Shown here one piece after another: positions 44,423-52,449 of a stretch of 64,000 nucleotides of DNA. Each line of letters begins with the position of its first letter. The first letter of the stretch is position 1. Below the pieces are notes generated by a model. That model was not told the DNA's origin. It did no database searches and was given only the letters and a program-made list of their open reading frames with translations. Location: positions 1 to 64,000 of the forward strand of contig NZ_FZOQ01000017.1 of NCBI RefSeq assembly GCF_900188175.1, read 5' to 3'. The position numbers and the translations under genes were made by a program. The DNA comes from Pontibacter ummariensis. GTDB taxonomy: Bacteria > Bacteroidota > Bacteroidia > Cytophagales > Hymenobacteraceae.

Positions 44423-47400
44423 ATGGGTGTTGTACTAGATTTAACCGCCAGAAGCGTTGCTTACGTCACTCTCATGCAGGACGTGATGAGGCAGGAAAAA
44501 GAAGCTTCCCCTTCAGATAAGGAACTGGCCCTCCTGTTGGAAGTACCGATACAAGAAGTCGCAAGCCAGTTAAGGGATGCTTTTTCAAGTAACGAAAGGC
44601 TGAGGGAACGGGTAGTTGAACTTGTTTGGACGTGTGAGAAAAAGCCTGATTGGGGTATGGCAGAAGACATGTTTATACTTCGAGCCAGCAGGCTTCTGTC
44701 CCGGCTTCATAAGAGACGAAAGTACATACAGAAGCAGCTGAGGATCTATAACACCCTTATAAGGGGAAAAGACAAAGCGATACTTGCCGCTGATGATTAT
44801 ACTTTCCCGGCCCCTCACCAGTGGAGGGAGGCAATTCGTTCCTTGTTATATAATCAGCCTAAAGACCGTGTAGGTTTTACCTATGCCATAGAGTATCTGC
44901 CACTACTGATCATATTGGCCATGGGGGGAGGTGACTATACCGCAAAGCAACAAAGAATCCTTCAGGAATGGTGGCTGTTTAAGGGGAGGGAGAGAAGTGT
45001 GCTAACGGAGGAGGAGAGGCAATTTTGCAGGGAATGGAGGCCAAAGGGCCCGAGCGTTGGCCCAGAGGAGCTGCTTGTAAACGAGGATGCACTCCTGAGG
45101 AGTTTACGCAGCCAAGAGGTGCCCTTGCCGTTCGAGATGATTTTTGGAGACGAACTGAAAGAAATAGAGAGGTCACGTCATGCTCGTCATCAAGCTCGCT
45201 GCTTAGTATATGACGCTGATCCTCTTAGGTTTGCGGAGAATATGAATCTTAGAGCTTTAGCCCTTTCGGGCGGTGGTGTCCGCTCCGCAACCTTTAACCT
45301 GGGAATACTGCAAGGGTTGGCTAAAGCAGGGCTGTTGTCAACGTTTGATTACATGTCAACTGTTTCTGGAGGAGGATATATCGGTTCCTGGCTAGGGGCG
45401 TGGATCCAGCGGGACGGGGATGTCTTCAAAGTTATTGATCGTTTGAATCCTGATAAGTCCAGAGATCCGCAAGGCGAAGAGGTACGACCAATCAGGTGGC
45501 TACGCATGCACAGCAATTACCTGACACCGAATACAGGTATAATGTCAGTCGATTCCTGGACAATGGGACTTACATGGTTCCGGAACACCCTTATTAACCA
45601 GCTTATCATTCTGCTCCTGTTCTGTAGCGTACTTAGCCTGGGCGGCTTACTCATGTATATGTGGCTTGATCTGGAGAGAACCTCCTCTACGCAGCTATCT
45701 ATCGTTTTCTGGTGTAGTTCTGTTATGTTAATATTAGGTTCAGCGCTTGCGGGATGGGGAATGCATGCATATAACAGGAGCATAGGCCCCCCCAACCCTT
45801 TTCCATCTGAAAAAATGCCCTTGTTATCCAACGCTTTGATGATACTGGCTGTAGTTACTGCTTATTTAATAAGCGGCTGGCTGTACGGTAAAGAGTGCAA
45901 CACGGAAGGGTGTTCGGTGTTCACAGGACGGATGGAGGTGCTGTTGCCAATAGCACTGACAGGTTTTGCCGGTCTGCTTATAGTAGCAATTCTGGGGCGT
46001 TATGATGACTGCTTTCCGGACTATAAAACTTCTTATGAGCGAACATTAGCTTATGTTTTCCTTATCTTTTCTTCCGCTCTTTCTGCCTCGGTAGGGTTAG
46101 TGCTGCTAGCTTTTGTTTGGGATCTAATGCAGCTGGTGAAGGGGTGGGAGTTTGGTGAGCCCAGCTACTACTTGGCTTTTACAGTTGGCATACCTTTGGT
46201 ACTGGAGGTTATTAGTCTTACGGTGGTGGCCCGTATGGCCCTTCTGGGGCGTCTTTTTCCTGATGAACGGCGCGAATGGTGGGGGCGGATGGGTGCTTTG
46301 GTTCACAGAGTGTCTTTTGCCTGGTTGTTAGTAGCCGGCGCGGCCCTGTTAAGTGAGGTATTGTTCGTGCATGGGGTAATAAAGTGGAGTTCTAAGCTTG
46401 TAGCGGTGACAGGCGGCTGGGCCGTTATAATCGGGCTGGCTGTTAAGGTTGCTTTCAGTTCCCGAACCTCACCACAGCACGAACTTGCTAACAGAGGCCC
46501 TTCTCCTCTCGACATGTTTGTTCGCGTCGCACCCTATCTTTTCGGGCTGGGATTCTTAATTGTTGCTTCTAACATTGTTTATTGGTTGCTAAGGTACCCA
46601 TGGCTGAAATACTCACCTGATGAGGTTCCTCCTTTATCTTGGGCGTTATGCTTGACAGCAGTCTTCTGCTCTCTGTCCCTTTTGCTTACCTGGCGAGTTG
46701 GAGTGAATGAGTTCTCAATGCATCACTTTTACCGGAACAGGCTGGTGAGAGCCTTTTTAGGGGCAACGCGCCGACGCACAAACAGGGAAAGAACCGCGAA
46801 CACATTTACTGGTTTTGATAAGCTTGATGATCTAAAACTCGCCGACTTGTCCGGCGAAAAGTACAGTGGCCCTTATCCTATAATTAATGCAACATTAAAT
46901 GCGACCCAAGTGTCTGACTTGGACAGACAGGACAGGAAGGGGGAAGCCTTTGTATTCACACCCCTTTACTGTGGCTTTGACTTTAGCAGAACAAGGGCAT
47001 TAGGCATGTCGGCTACAAAGTCCTATGAGTATGGCTATAGACCCACACACAGTTATGCATATCCGGGAGGACCTGCAGTAGGTACAGCAATGGCCATATC
47101 AGGAGCTGCGGCAAACCCAAATCAAGGCCACCATTCCTCCGCTGCAACTGCCTTTTTACTAACGGCTTTTAACGTTCGGTTGGGGTGGTGGATGGGCAAC
47201 CCGCGCCGAAGCACTTGGAAGCGGCCTGACCCAAGACTTGGCCTTGCTTATGTGGTGTATGAAATGGCCGGTAAATCAAATTCGAAAGATAATTATATAT
47301 GTTTATCCGACGGCGGACACTTTGACAATATGGGACTTTATGAGTTGGTACGGCGGCGTTGTCGGTTGATTGTCTTGGGGGACGGAGAGCAGGATAGCCT

Positions 47401-47782
47401 ATTTACCTGTGAAGGGCTTTCAAATGCTATACGACGGTGTAGGATAGACTTTGGAGTTGAGATCCAGATAGACCTAACACCTGTTACCAAACGCGATTCA
47501 GGCACAAAGTACTCAATACATCACTATGCAATAGGTAAGATCAGATATCCTGGAGATCCGCCTCAGGGCGCATCCGGCACTTTAGTGTACTTTAAGTCAT
47601 CACTTACAGGAGATGAGCCTGTGGATGTGAGAGAATATGCTATATCAAACCCTGCCTTTCCACATCAGTCTACTGGCGATCAGTTTTTCGATGAGTCCCA
47701 GTTTGAAAGCTATCGTCGCCTCGGGCTACACATTGTGGAGAAAGCTTTGCAGGATTCTGGAACAAGAAATGCTTTACTGTGA
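44423..47782 (+). CDS. Large patatin-like phospholipase with transmembrane region
   Basis: This 1119-residue protein has a split patatin domain. The oxyanion loop ALSGGGVRSATFNLG (G283-G285) and nucleophile S315 (STVSGGGYIGSW) are at about 278-325; the catalytic aspartate D963 is in CLSDGGHFDNMGLYEL. Some ten hydrophobic segments lie between them (about 395-745). It probably hydrolyses acyl esters of membrane lipids from within the membrane. The N-terminal ~270 residues are soluble and uncharacterised. Patatins are recurrent effectors in phage-defence systems, but no nucleotide-signal synthase is adjacent, so that role is only inferred. Confidence 0.85.
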   Translation: MGVVLDLTARSVAYVTLMQDVMRQEKEASPSDKELALLLEVPIQEVASQLRDAFSSNERLRERVVELVWTCEKKPDWGMAEDMFILRASRLLSRLHKRRKYIQKQLRIYNTLIRGKDKAILAADDYTFPAPHQWREAIRSLLYNQPKDRVGFTYAIEYLPLLIILAMGGGDYTAKQQRILQEWWLFKGRERSVLTEEERQFCREWRPKGPSVGPEELLVNEDALLRSLRSQEVPLPFEMIFGDELKEIERSRHARHQARCLVYDADPLRFAENMNLRALALSGGGVRSATFNLGILQGLAKAGLLSTFDYMSTVSGGGYIGSWLGAWIQRDGDVFKVIDRLNPDKSRDPQGEEVRPIRWLRMHSNYLTPNTGIMSVDSWTMGLTWFRNTLINQLIILLLFCSVLSLGGLLMYMWLDLERTSSTQLSIVFWCSSVMLILGSALAGWGMHAYNRSIGPPNPFPSEKMPLLSNALMILAVVTAYLISGWLYGKECNTEGCSVFTGRMEVLLPIALTGFAGLLIVAILGRYDDCFPDYKTSYERTLAYVFLIFSSALSASVGLVLLAFVWDLMQLVKGWEFGEPSYYLAFTVGIPLVLEVISLTVVARMALLGRLFPDERREWWGRMGALVHRVSFAWLLVAGAALLSEVLFVHGVIKWSSKLVAVTGGWAVIIGLAVKVAFSSRTSPQHELANRGPSPLDMFVRVAPYLFGLGFLIVASNIVYWLLRYPWLKYSPDEVPPLSWALCLTAVFCSLSLLLTWRVGVNEFSMHHFYRNRLVRAFLGATRRRTNRERTANTFTGFDKLDDLKLADLSGEKYSGPYPIINATLNATQVSDLDRQDRKGEAFVFTPLYCGFDFSRTRALGMSATKSYEYGYRPTHSYAYPGGPAVGTAMAISGAAANPNQGHHSSAATAFLLTAFNVRLGWWMGNPRRSTWKRPDPRLGLAYVVYEMAGKSNSKDNYICLSDGGHFDNMGLYELVRRRCRLIVLGDGEQDSLFTCEGLSNAIRRCRIDFGVEIQIDLTPVTKRDSGTKYSIHHYAIGKIRYPGDPPQGASGTLVYFKSSLTGDEPVDVREYAISNPAFPHQSTGDQFFDESQFESYRRLGLHIVEKALQDSGTRNALL

Positions 47783-47934
47783 CCCCTGTTCTATCACAGG
47801 GAATTGCTTTCTGATGCGGGGCTTTGTTTTGGGACTGGTTTATAGATGTCTTGTTTGAAGGCAGCGGCAGAATTGTGTCTGCCCAACATCATTTGTCTGT
47901 ACTATAGAATTGTTTTACCATTTAAATTATTATT

Positions 47935-48540
47935 ATGATACGTGTAAGACTTGAAATCGACAAGGTTCGGATACACCGGCCGAAGGAAAGGTGGAGACTT
48001 TATTTCGTTATCCTAGCGGAGCATCCCGATGGCAATGACAAAATGATCTTAACCACTCTGCCTCAGGAACCCTTCAGGTTGTCCCCCAGGCATAACAACT
48101 CCTACTCTTTTGACACAGATCAAGTGGGTGCGGAAGGCTTGTTCGTGTTAAGCAGGGAAATACCTGAAGATAGGGAACTGAACGTCCATATTTATTTAAG
48201 GCACACCAGAAAGTCTACGAGAAACTTAGGTGAAATTCTAAAGGAGGTAGAGAGCGGTATAGGAGGGGACGCTTTTGGCATCGTGCAGGGGATTGCTGGC
48301 ACAGCAACCGTGCCTTGGTTAATTATTGCTAAAAGGGCTGTTCCCTTAGTTGGTAAAATACTGACTAGCATACCAGACAGGGATTTTGGGTTTCTAAGTG
48401 CCTTTGAGCGATTTGGAAGCGAGTTCGAAGAACAGGGAGAAATTGATAGGGAGAAGAACTTTACAGGGGACGCTTCATTGGTATATAGCTGGTCTGTAGA
48501 TGAACATAGTGTCTTAGAAAGTGGTATGGCTACAAAGTAG
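47935..48540 (+). CDS. Uncharacterised protein downstream of patatin gene
   Basis: This 201-residue protein has a beta-rich N-terminal half (MIRVRLEIDKVRIHRPKERW ... ELNVHIYLRHTRKS), a Gly/Ala-rich hydrophobic segment at about 110-140 (IVQGIAGTATVPWLIIAKRA) and an acidic C-terminus. It follows the patatin gene by 152 bases and ends at a strong terminator. No family was recognised. Confidence 0.65.
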   Translation: MIRVRLEIDKVRIHRPKERWRLYFVILAEHPDGNDKMILTTLPQEPFRLSPRHNNSYSFDTDQVGAEGLFVLSREIPEDRELNVHIYLRHTRKSTRNLGEILKEVESGIGGDAFGIVQGIAGTATVPWLIIAKRAVPLVGKILTSIPDRDFGFLSAFERFGSEFEEQGEIDREKNFTGDASLVYSWSVDEHSVLESGMATK

Positions 48541-48544
48541 TAGA

Positions 48545-48586
48545 AAAGACACCACCATGATAAAACTTTATCTGGGTGGTGTCTTT
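48545..48586. terminator. Terminator after 201-residue protein
   Basis: AAAGACACCACC pairs perfectly with GGTGGTGTCTTT (48575-48586). It can also serve transcription from the opposite side. Confidence 0.75.
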
Positions 48587-48739
48587 ATATTATCCTAGGT
48601 GCGATCAGGGTAGGATACAAGTGATAGAGAATAGTGGAGTAACCTGTACATTGAGAGGTAGTGAATAATGCAGTAGCTGTAGAGGATAGGGATATAGTCC
48701 GATTTGTGTTAAGTGCGCTTGAAAACAGCTATAGTTATT

Positions 48740-49390
48740 CTAGTCAAGCTTGACAATTCCATATTTAATAGCGTAGGTAACCAGACCTATTCTGGAAACT
48801 ACCTCTAGTTTTTTAAACAAGATTTCTCTGGTTGACTCTACTACTCTTTTAGAAACATTCATGATGGGGGCAAAGGATTTGTAAGGAAGCTCGGTGCAGG
48901 CAAGCTTAAGGAATTCGATTTCCCTGTCTGTCAGATGAACGATGCCTTGCTTGTTGCCTTTAAGATCCCTTTTGAGAATGTCGCTTATACTGTTTGAGTA
49001 GTAACTTCCGTTTGTCTCCAAGGCGTCCAGCGCCATTCGTAGCTCAGAGGGATCCGCGTTTTTAAGGATATAACCGTCTACGCCGCACTTGAGCATACGA
49101 AGCACGGTTTCCTCATCATTACTCATGGACAGGGCAAGTATTTTAACATCAGGGTGGTTCTCCTGCAGCCACTTGGCGGTCTCAAAGCCATCCATTACAG
49201 GCATACTGATATCCAGAAGCACTATGGAGGGGATGTTTTCTGGAAAAAGTTTCCTAATAAAATCTTTTCCATTTTCAGCTTCAAGTGTGACGCTATAACC
49301 GCTAAACCCGTTAATTAACTCCATGATTCCTTTGCGGAAGAGCTTGTGGTCATCGACCAGCGCTACTTTAGTTGTACTAATTGTCTGCAT
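48740..49390 (-). CDS. NarL/LuxR-family response regulator
   Basis: This 216-residue protein has a receiver domain (about 5-130; phosphoacceptor D60 in SIVLLDISMPVMDG) and a C-terminal LuxR-type helix-turn-helix (about 152-212; LTDREIEFLKLACTELPYKS, IGLVTYAIKYGI). It is nine bases downstream of the cognate histidine kinase. Confidence 0.93.
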   Translation of the reverse strand: MQTISTTKVALVDDHKLFRKGIMELINGFSGYSVTLEAENGKDFIRKLFPENIPSIVLLDISMPVMDGFETAKWLQENHPDVKILALSMSNDEETVLRMLKCGVDGYILKNADPSELRMALDALETNGSYYSNSISDILKRDLKGNKQGIVHLTDREIEFLKLACTELPYKSFAPIMNVSKRVVESTREILFKKLEVVSRIGLVTYAIKYGIVKLD

Positions 49391-49399
49391 AGTATATTC

Positions 49400-50185
49400 T
49401 TAATTAAATGGAAGTTCTAGGAGAACAAGGCTGCCTAAGCCTGGCTTACTTTCAACGTGGAGAGTAGCGCCGATTAATTTTGCTCGGTAATACATGTTAT
49501 GAATACCTGTACCTTGCGCCAGGACTTCTCCGGGAGAAGTGGAAGACGCAATGAAACCCTTGCCATCATCTGTAATGCTAAGAGACAGCCTGTCAGCCAT
49601 ATAGGTGAGTTTGGCTTTGATGCTATTTGCATCAGCATGCTTGATAATGTTGCTTAATGCTTCCTGGGCAATTCGGTATATAATAAGTTTCTTCTCAGAG
49701 TCTAAAGTCCTAACCTCACCGTGAACTTCAATCCCAGTTTCAACTGCACCAGTTCTTTGAATCAGTCCTAACTGAAACTTCAGCAAGTCCGAGAGGCTTT
49801 GCTGAGATACGTACTTGCTGTTCAATATCTTAGACAGATTCCGTAAATCTTGAATTGCTTGGTCAAGTAACTCCTTACTGGTATTAACTTTCTGCTGCAA
49901 TATCGTATTCTCTGCGACGTTCATCGTGCTCATGTTTAGCCTTACTAAGGATAGAACCTGACCTACATTATCATGTATCTCTTGAGAGATAGCAAGAAAG
50001 GTTTGTTCCTGCATCTCGAGTTGCGTTTTAAGAATTTCCTTTTGGTAGGCTTCAACCAAGCCTGTTACCTCATCTTGGTGCTGCAAGCGCTTTCTCTGGT
50101 ATGCTAATGTCATAAAGGTTATAAAAATGGCTAACAGGATAAAGAGGACTGTGCCAATTGAGATAATCAAAAAAGTATCAGGCAT
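49400..50185 (-). CDS. Sensor histidine kinase, HisKA_3 type
   Basis: This 261-residue protein has one N-terminal membrane helix (about 5-27), a short coiled coil, a DHp helix with phosphoacceptor H71 (ISQEIHDNVGQVLSLVRLNM) and a C-terminal HATPase domain (ALSNIIKHADANSI, ITDDGKGF, GTGIHNM). There is no sizeable sensor domain, so input may come from the multi-pass membrane protein encoded 21 bases upstream. Confidence 0.92.
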   Translation of the reverse strand: MPDTFLIISIGTVLFILLAIFITFMTLAYQRKRLQHQDEVTGLVEAYQKEILKTQLEMQEQTFLAISQEIHDNVGQVLSLVRLNMSTMNVAENTILQQKVNTSKELLDQAIQDLRNLSKILNSKYVSQQSLSDLLKFQLGLIQRTGAVETGIEVHGEVRTLDSEKKLIIYRIAQEALSNIIKHADANSIKAKLTYMADRLSLSITDDGKGFIASSTSPGEVLAQGTGIHNMYYRAKLIGATLHVESKPGLGSLVLLELPFN

Positions 50186-50206
50186 GCTACTATAAGTAAG
50201 AACGAG

Positions 50207-50857
50207 CTATAACTCTACGGTTCGAGCACGAGCTTTTAAAGAAAGCAGAAACGCAATCAGGAAGCTTATGTAAAGGAAGTACCCCAGAAACACATTTATA
50301 TAGTAAAGAGTGTGGGCTAGTTCATAAGATTGTACTAACAATTGGTTCATAAGCCCGTCGACGAAAAAGCTTCCGAGTGAGTAAAAGAACATGCCCGTGT
50401 TTACCCAAAATAAGGGTTCTTTTTCGAGTCTAACCACTTTGAGATCAGCAAAGGTTTCTCTGTAGTAAAGCAGAGCCCAGCAGGCAAGCAGTGCGTTTTT
50501 TATAGACAGTGCGTAAGAATTGTATTCTGACAGCCCCTGTAAAAAGAGTGTAATGAAGAAAGAGATTAGCAGGTAAATAGGGATAGAGAGAAGAATCGCT
50601 CTGCGGTAGGTAAAACTTGTCAGGGCTTTGTAAGCAACTACCGAAAAGAGTGCATACTGTAATGGCGTCAGGATATGATATAAGTACAGGTTACGGGTGT
50701 TATTAAATAACAGGTAGGCGGCATATCCTTCAATAAAGAGTGTGGCAAGCAAGGGATATCCTAATGCCTTTAGCGCTTCATGCAAGCGTTTGAAGCTTAA
50801 TGCCCAAAGAATAAGATTAAGCAGCAAAAGTCCAAAAAAGAAGTTCACTTCCCACAT
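50207..50857 (-). CDS. Multi-pass membrane protein of the two-component operon
   Basis: This 216-residue protein has about six or seven hydrophobic helices (for example MWEVNFFFGLLLLNLILWAL, GYFLYISFLIAFLLSL). It sits directly ahead of a histidine kinase lacking its own sensor, so it may be the input component. No family was recognised. Confidence 0.75.
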   Translation of the reverse strand: MWEVNFFFGLLLLNLILWALSFKRLHEALKALGYPLLATLFIEGYAAYLLFNNTRNLYLYHILTPLQYALFSVVAYKALTSFTYRRAILLSIPIYLLISFFITLFLQGLSEYNSYALSIKNALLACWALLYYRETFADLKVVRLEKEPLFWVNTGMFFYSLGSFFVDGLMNQLLVQSYELAHTLYYINVFLGYFLYISFLIAFLLSLKARARTVEL

Positions 50858-50912
50858 AGGATTGCAATATAAGCAGAGGACTCGGAAGCTCCGGCCCTCT
50901 GCTTATGTTTTC

Positions 50913-51338
50913 TTAAGGCTGCTCTTCGAGGAGACCGTCTGCCGGGCAGTTACTTAGGGGAGGGCATCGACAGCAATCATCCACATATATTGTCTCTTCT
51001 TCAGCTGCCAGGGTACCAGCTTCAGTGACTGGAGCCATGAACAGTACATGTTCCCCACTTTCTTCTATGCCATAGTAAACTCGGATAAAAGAACTGCTTG
51101 GGCTTTGCTGGATCATTTGTAGCACTGAATCAGTGGTGAAATTTGCTGCCCTGATCATTGTGTTATCCTGTGGAGGCTGTAGGGAAGCAAGCAATTGCTT
51201 GTACCGGTCACAGCGCTTTTTCATCTCTTCAATTGTGGTCTGCTGTTCCACGATTTGATTTAGGGAGGGATCACTGAAGTCGCAGGGCTGAGATTTAGCC
51301 AGAACATCATCTTTCTGTCGTGTTAATAAGATTGGCAT
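50913..51338 (-). CDS. Hypothetical protein at head of two-component operon
   Basis: This 141-residue protein has no signal peptide. Its helical middle (IVEQQTTIEEMKKRCDRYKQ) is followed by a strand region (SSFIRVYYGIEESGEHVLFM) and a cysteine-rich C-terminus (VDDCCRCPPLSNCPADG). It is probably the first gene of the kinase/regulator operon. Function unknown. Confidence 0.6.
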   Translation of the reverse strand: MPILLTRQKDDVLAKSQPCDFSDPSLNQIVEQQTTIEEMKKRCDRYKQLLASLQPPQDNTMIRAANFTTDSVLQMIQQSPSSSFIRVYYGIEESGEHVLFMAPVTEAGTLAAEEETIYVDDCCRCPPLSNCPADGLLEEQP

Positions 51339-51514
51339 AAGAATGGGTTTTAGTTATAAAATTACTTCCCCTAAATAGGGGTAAACAATATTACATCGCA
51401 ATTCCTGCCACATGCTTTTAAGCAGAAGTGTATTTGTAACTGGCTGATAAGTAATGTTATGAGTAAGGGCCTGTTGGTAAAAACGTGGATTATAACACAA
51501 ATCTTGGGTAAAAG

Positions 51515-51575
51515 CACACAATGTTAGTGTGTTATTTCCCTTAATCACAGGGAAATAACACACTAACATTGTGTG
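51515..51575. repeat. 27-bp perfect inverted repeat with 7-base loop
   Basis: Positions 51515-51541 are the exact complement of 51549-51575 around TAATCAC. It lies about 180 bases upstream of the minus-strand operon and over 850 bases from any plus-strand gene start. It does not follow a known gene end. Confidence 0.8.
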
Positions 51576-52277
51576 AAAGTTCACGTTTGGAGAAGAGTAG
51601 TTTCTCTTTATCTTGTGCTATAACTAAATGTGCTATATTTAAAGTAATGTTGTAGCGAGGTAAATGTTTGATCGTGGACGAGCTTTGCCCTCCCTATGTA
51701 TACTTATTGTAAAGAGCAATGGCTTTTATAATAAAGTGAGACAGTCAACGTATAATCTAGTTCAATTGGTTACAGCCATACATATGACCTGACCGTCTCA
51801 ATATTACACTTTACTCAAAACTCCCCTTTGTATGAAAAAGTACAGTATAAGTTATTGGTTAGAGCATATAGAAGCCGACTCATAAACACTTCATTCAAAA
51901 TGTTGTAGCTTTTTAGGAGAACTTTAATTTGTTGTAAGTTAAACTATGTTAGCTGGCTCAGGACCTTTCAACTGAAGTACTTTTAGTTTTATGGAATAGA
52001 CTCTAGTTATCTCTTGAGATCCGCTTCTAATTTTATTAGATTTACCAGTAGATGAAAAAAGCGTTTTTTTGTTGAAAGGTAAAACCGAAATGGAAACTGT
52101 TGCTAAACAGCTCTAAAGGTGGCTAGGTGAGATTGTTTAGCATTCGGACGGTTTTATATTAGCTTCTCCTGCAACCTTTCCGTTCTTTTTTGACTCATTT
52201 TATAATCATGGATTGCTTGCCTCTGTTTAATTATATTTAAGCATTAGCGGGAATATAAAAGACAAACTATAGAAAAG

Positions 52278-52427
52278 ATGGAAGTGTTGATAAGACGATC
52301 TACTTTTTTAAGAGTTGTTATGGTATTTAACGAAGCAAAAAGGAGCTATAGAGCAAACAGAGATAGGTTCTTCTATTATCCTGTTCTGCTCAAGTTTGTG
52401 GAGGCGCTTGTAAAATTATATTCTTAG
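52278..52427 (+). CDS. Possible 49-residue small protein
   Basis: An uninterrupted frame starts at ATG 52278 (MEVLIRRSTFLRVVMVFNEA) and ends 22 bases before the next gene. It encodes a basic, hydrophobic peptide that could be a leader or small membrane-associated protein. The only support is frame and position. Confidence 0.25.
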   Translation: MEVLIRRSTFLRVVMVFNEAKRSYRANRDRFFYYPVLLKFVEALVKLYS

Positions 52428-52449
52428 TATGTAACTTTATTATTGTATA

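Larger units (their letters stand above)
51339..52449. other. 1.1-kb AT-rich region with long palindrome and a possible small ORF
   Basis: No established gene is visible. It holds the 27-bp palindrome (51515-51575), a TGTGAAAGTTCACG variant of the Crp-like motif (51572-51585) and a 49-codon ORF (52278-52427). The rest is unstructured to my eye. Confidence 0.55.

Noticed and set aside
51354..51584. 76-codon minus-strand ORF
   Set aside because: It is built on the 27-bp palindrome and has no plausible protein character.
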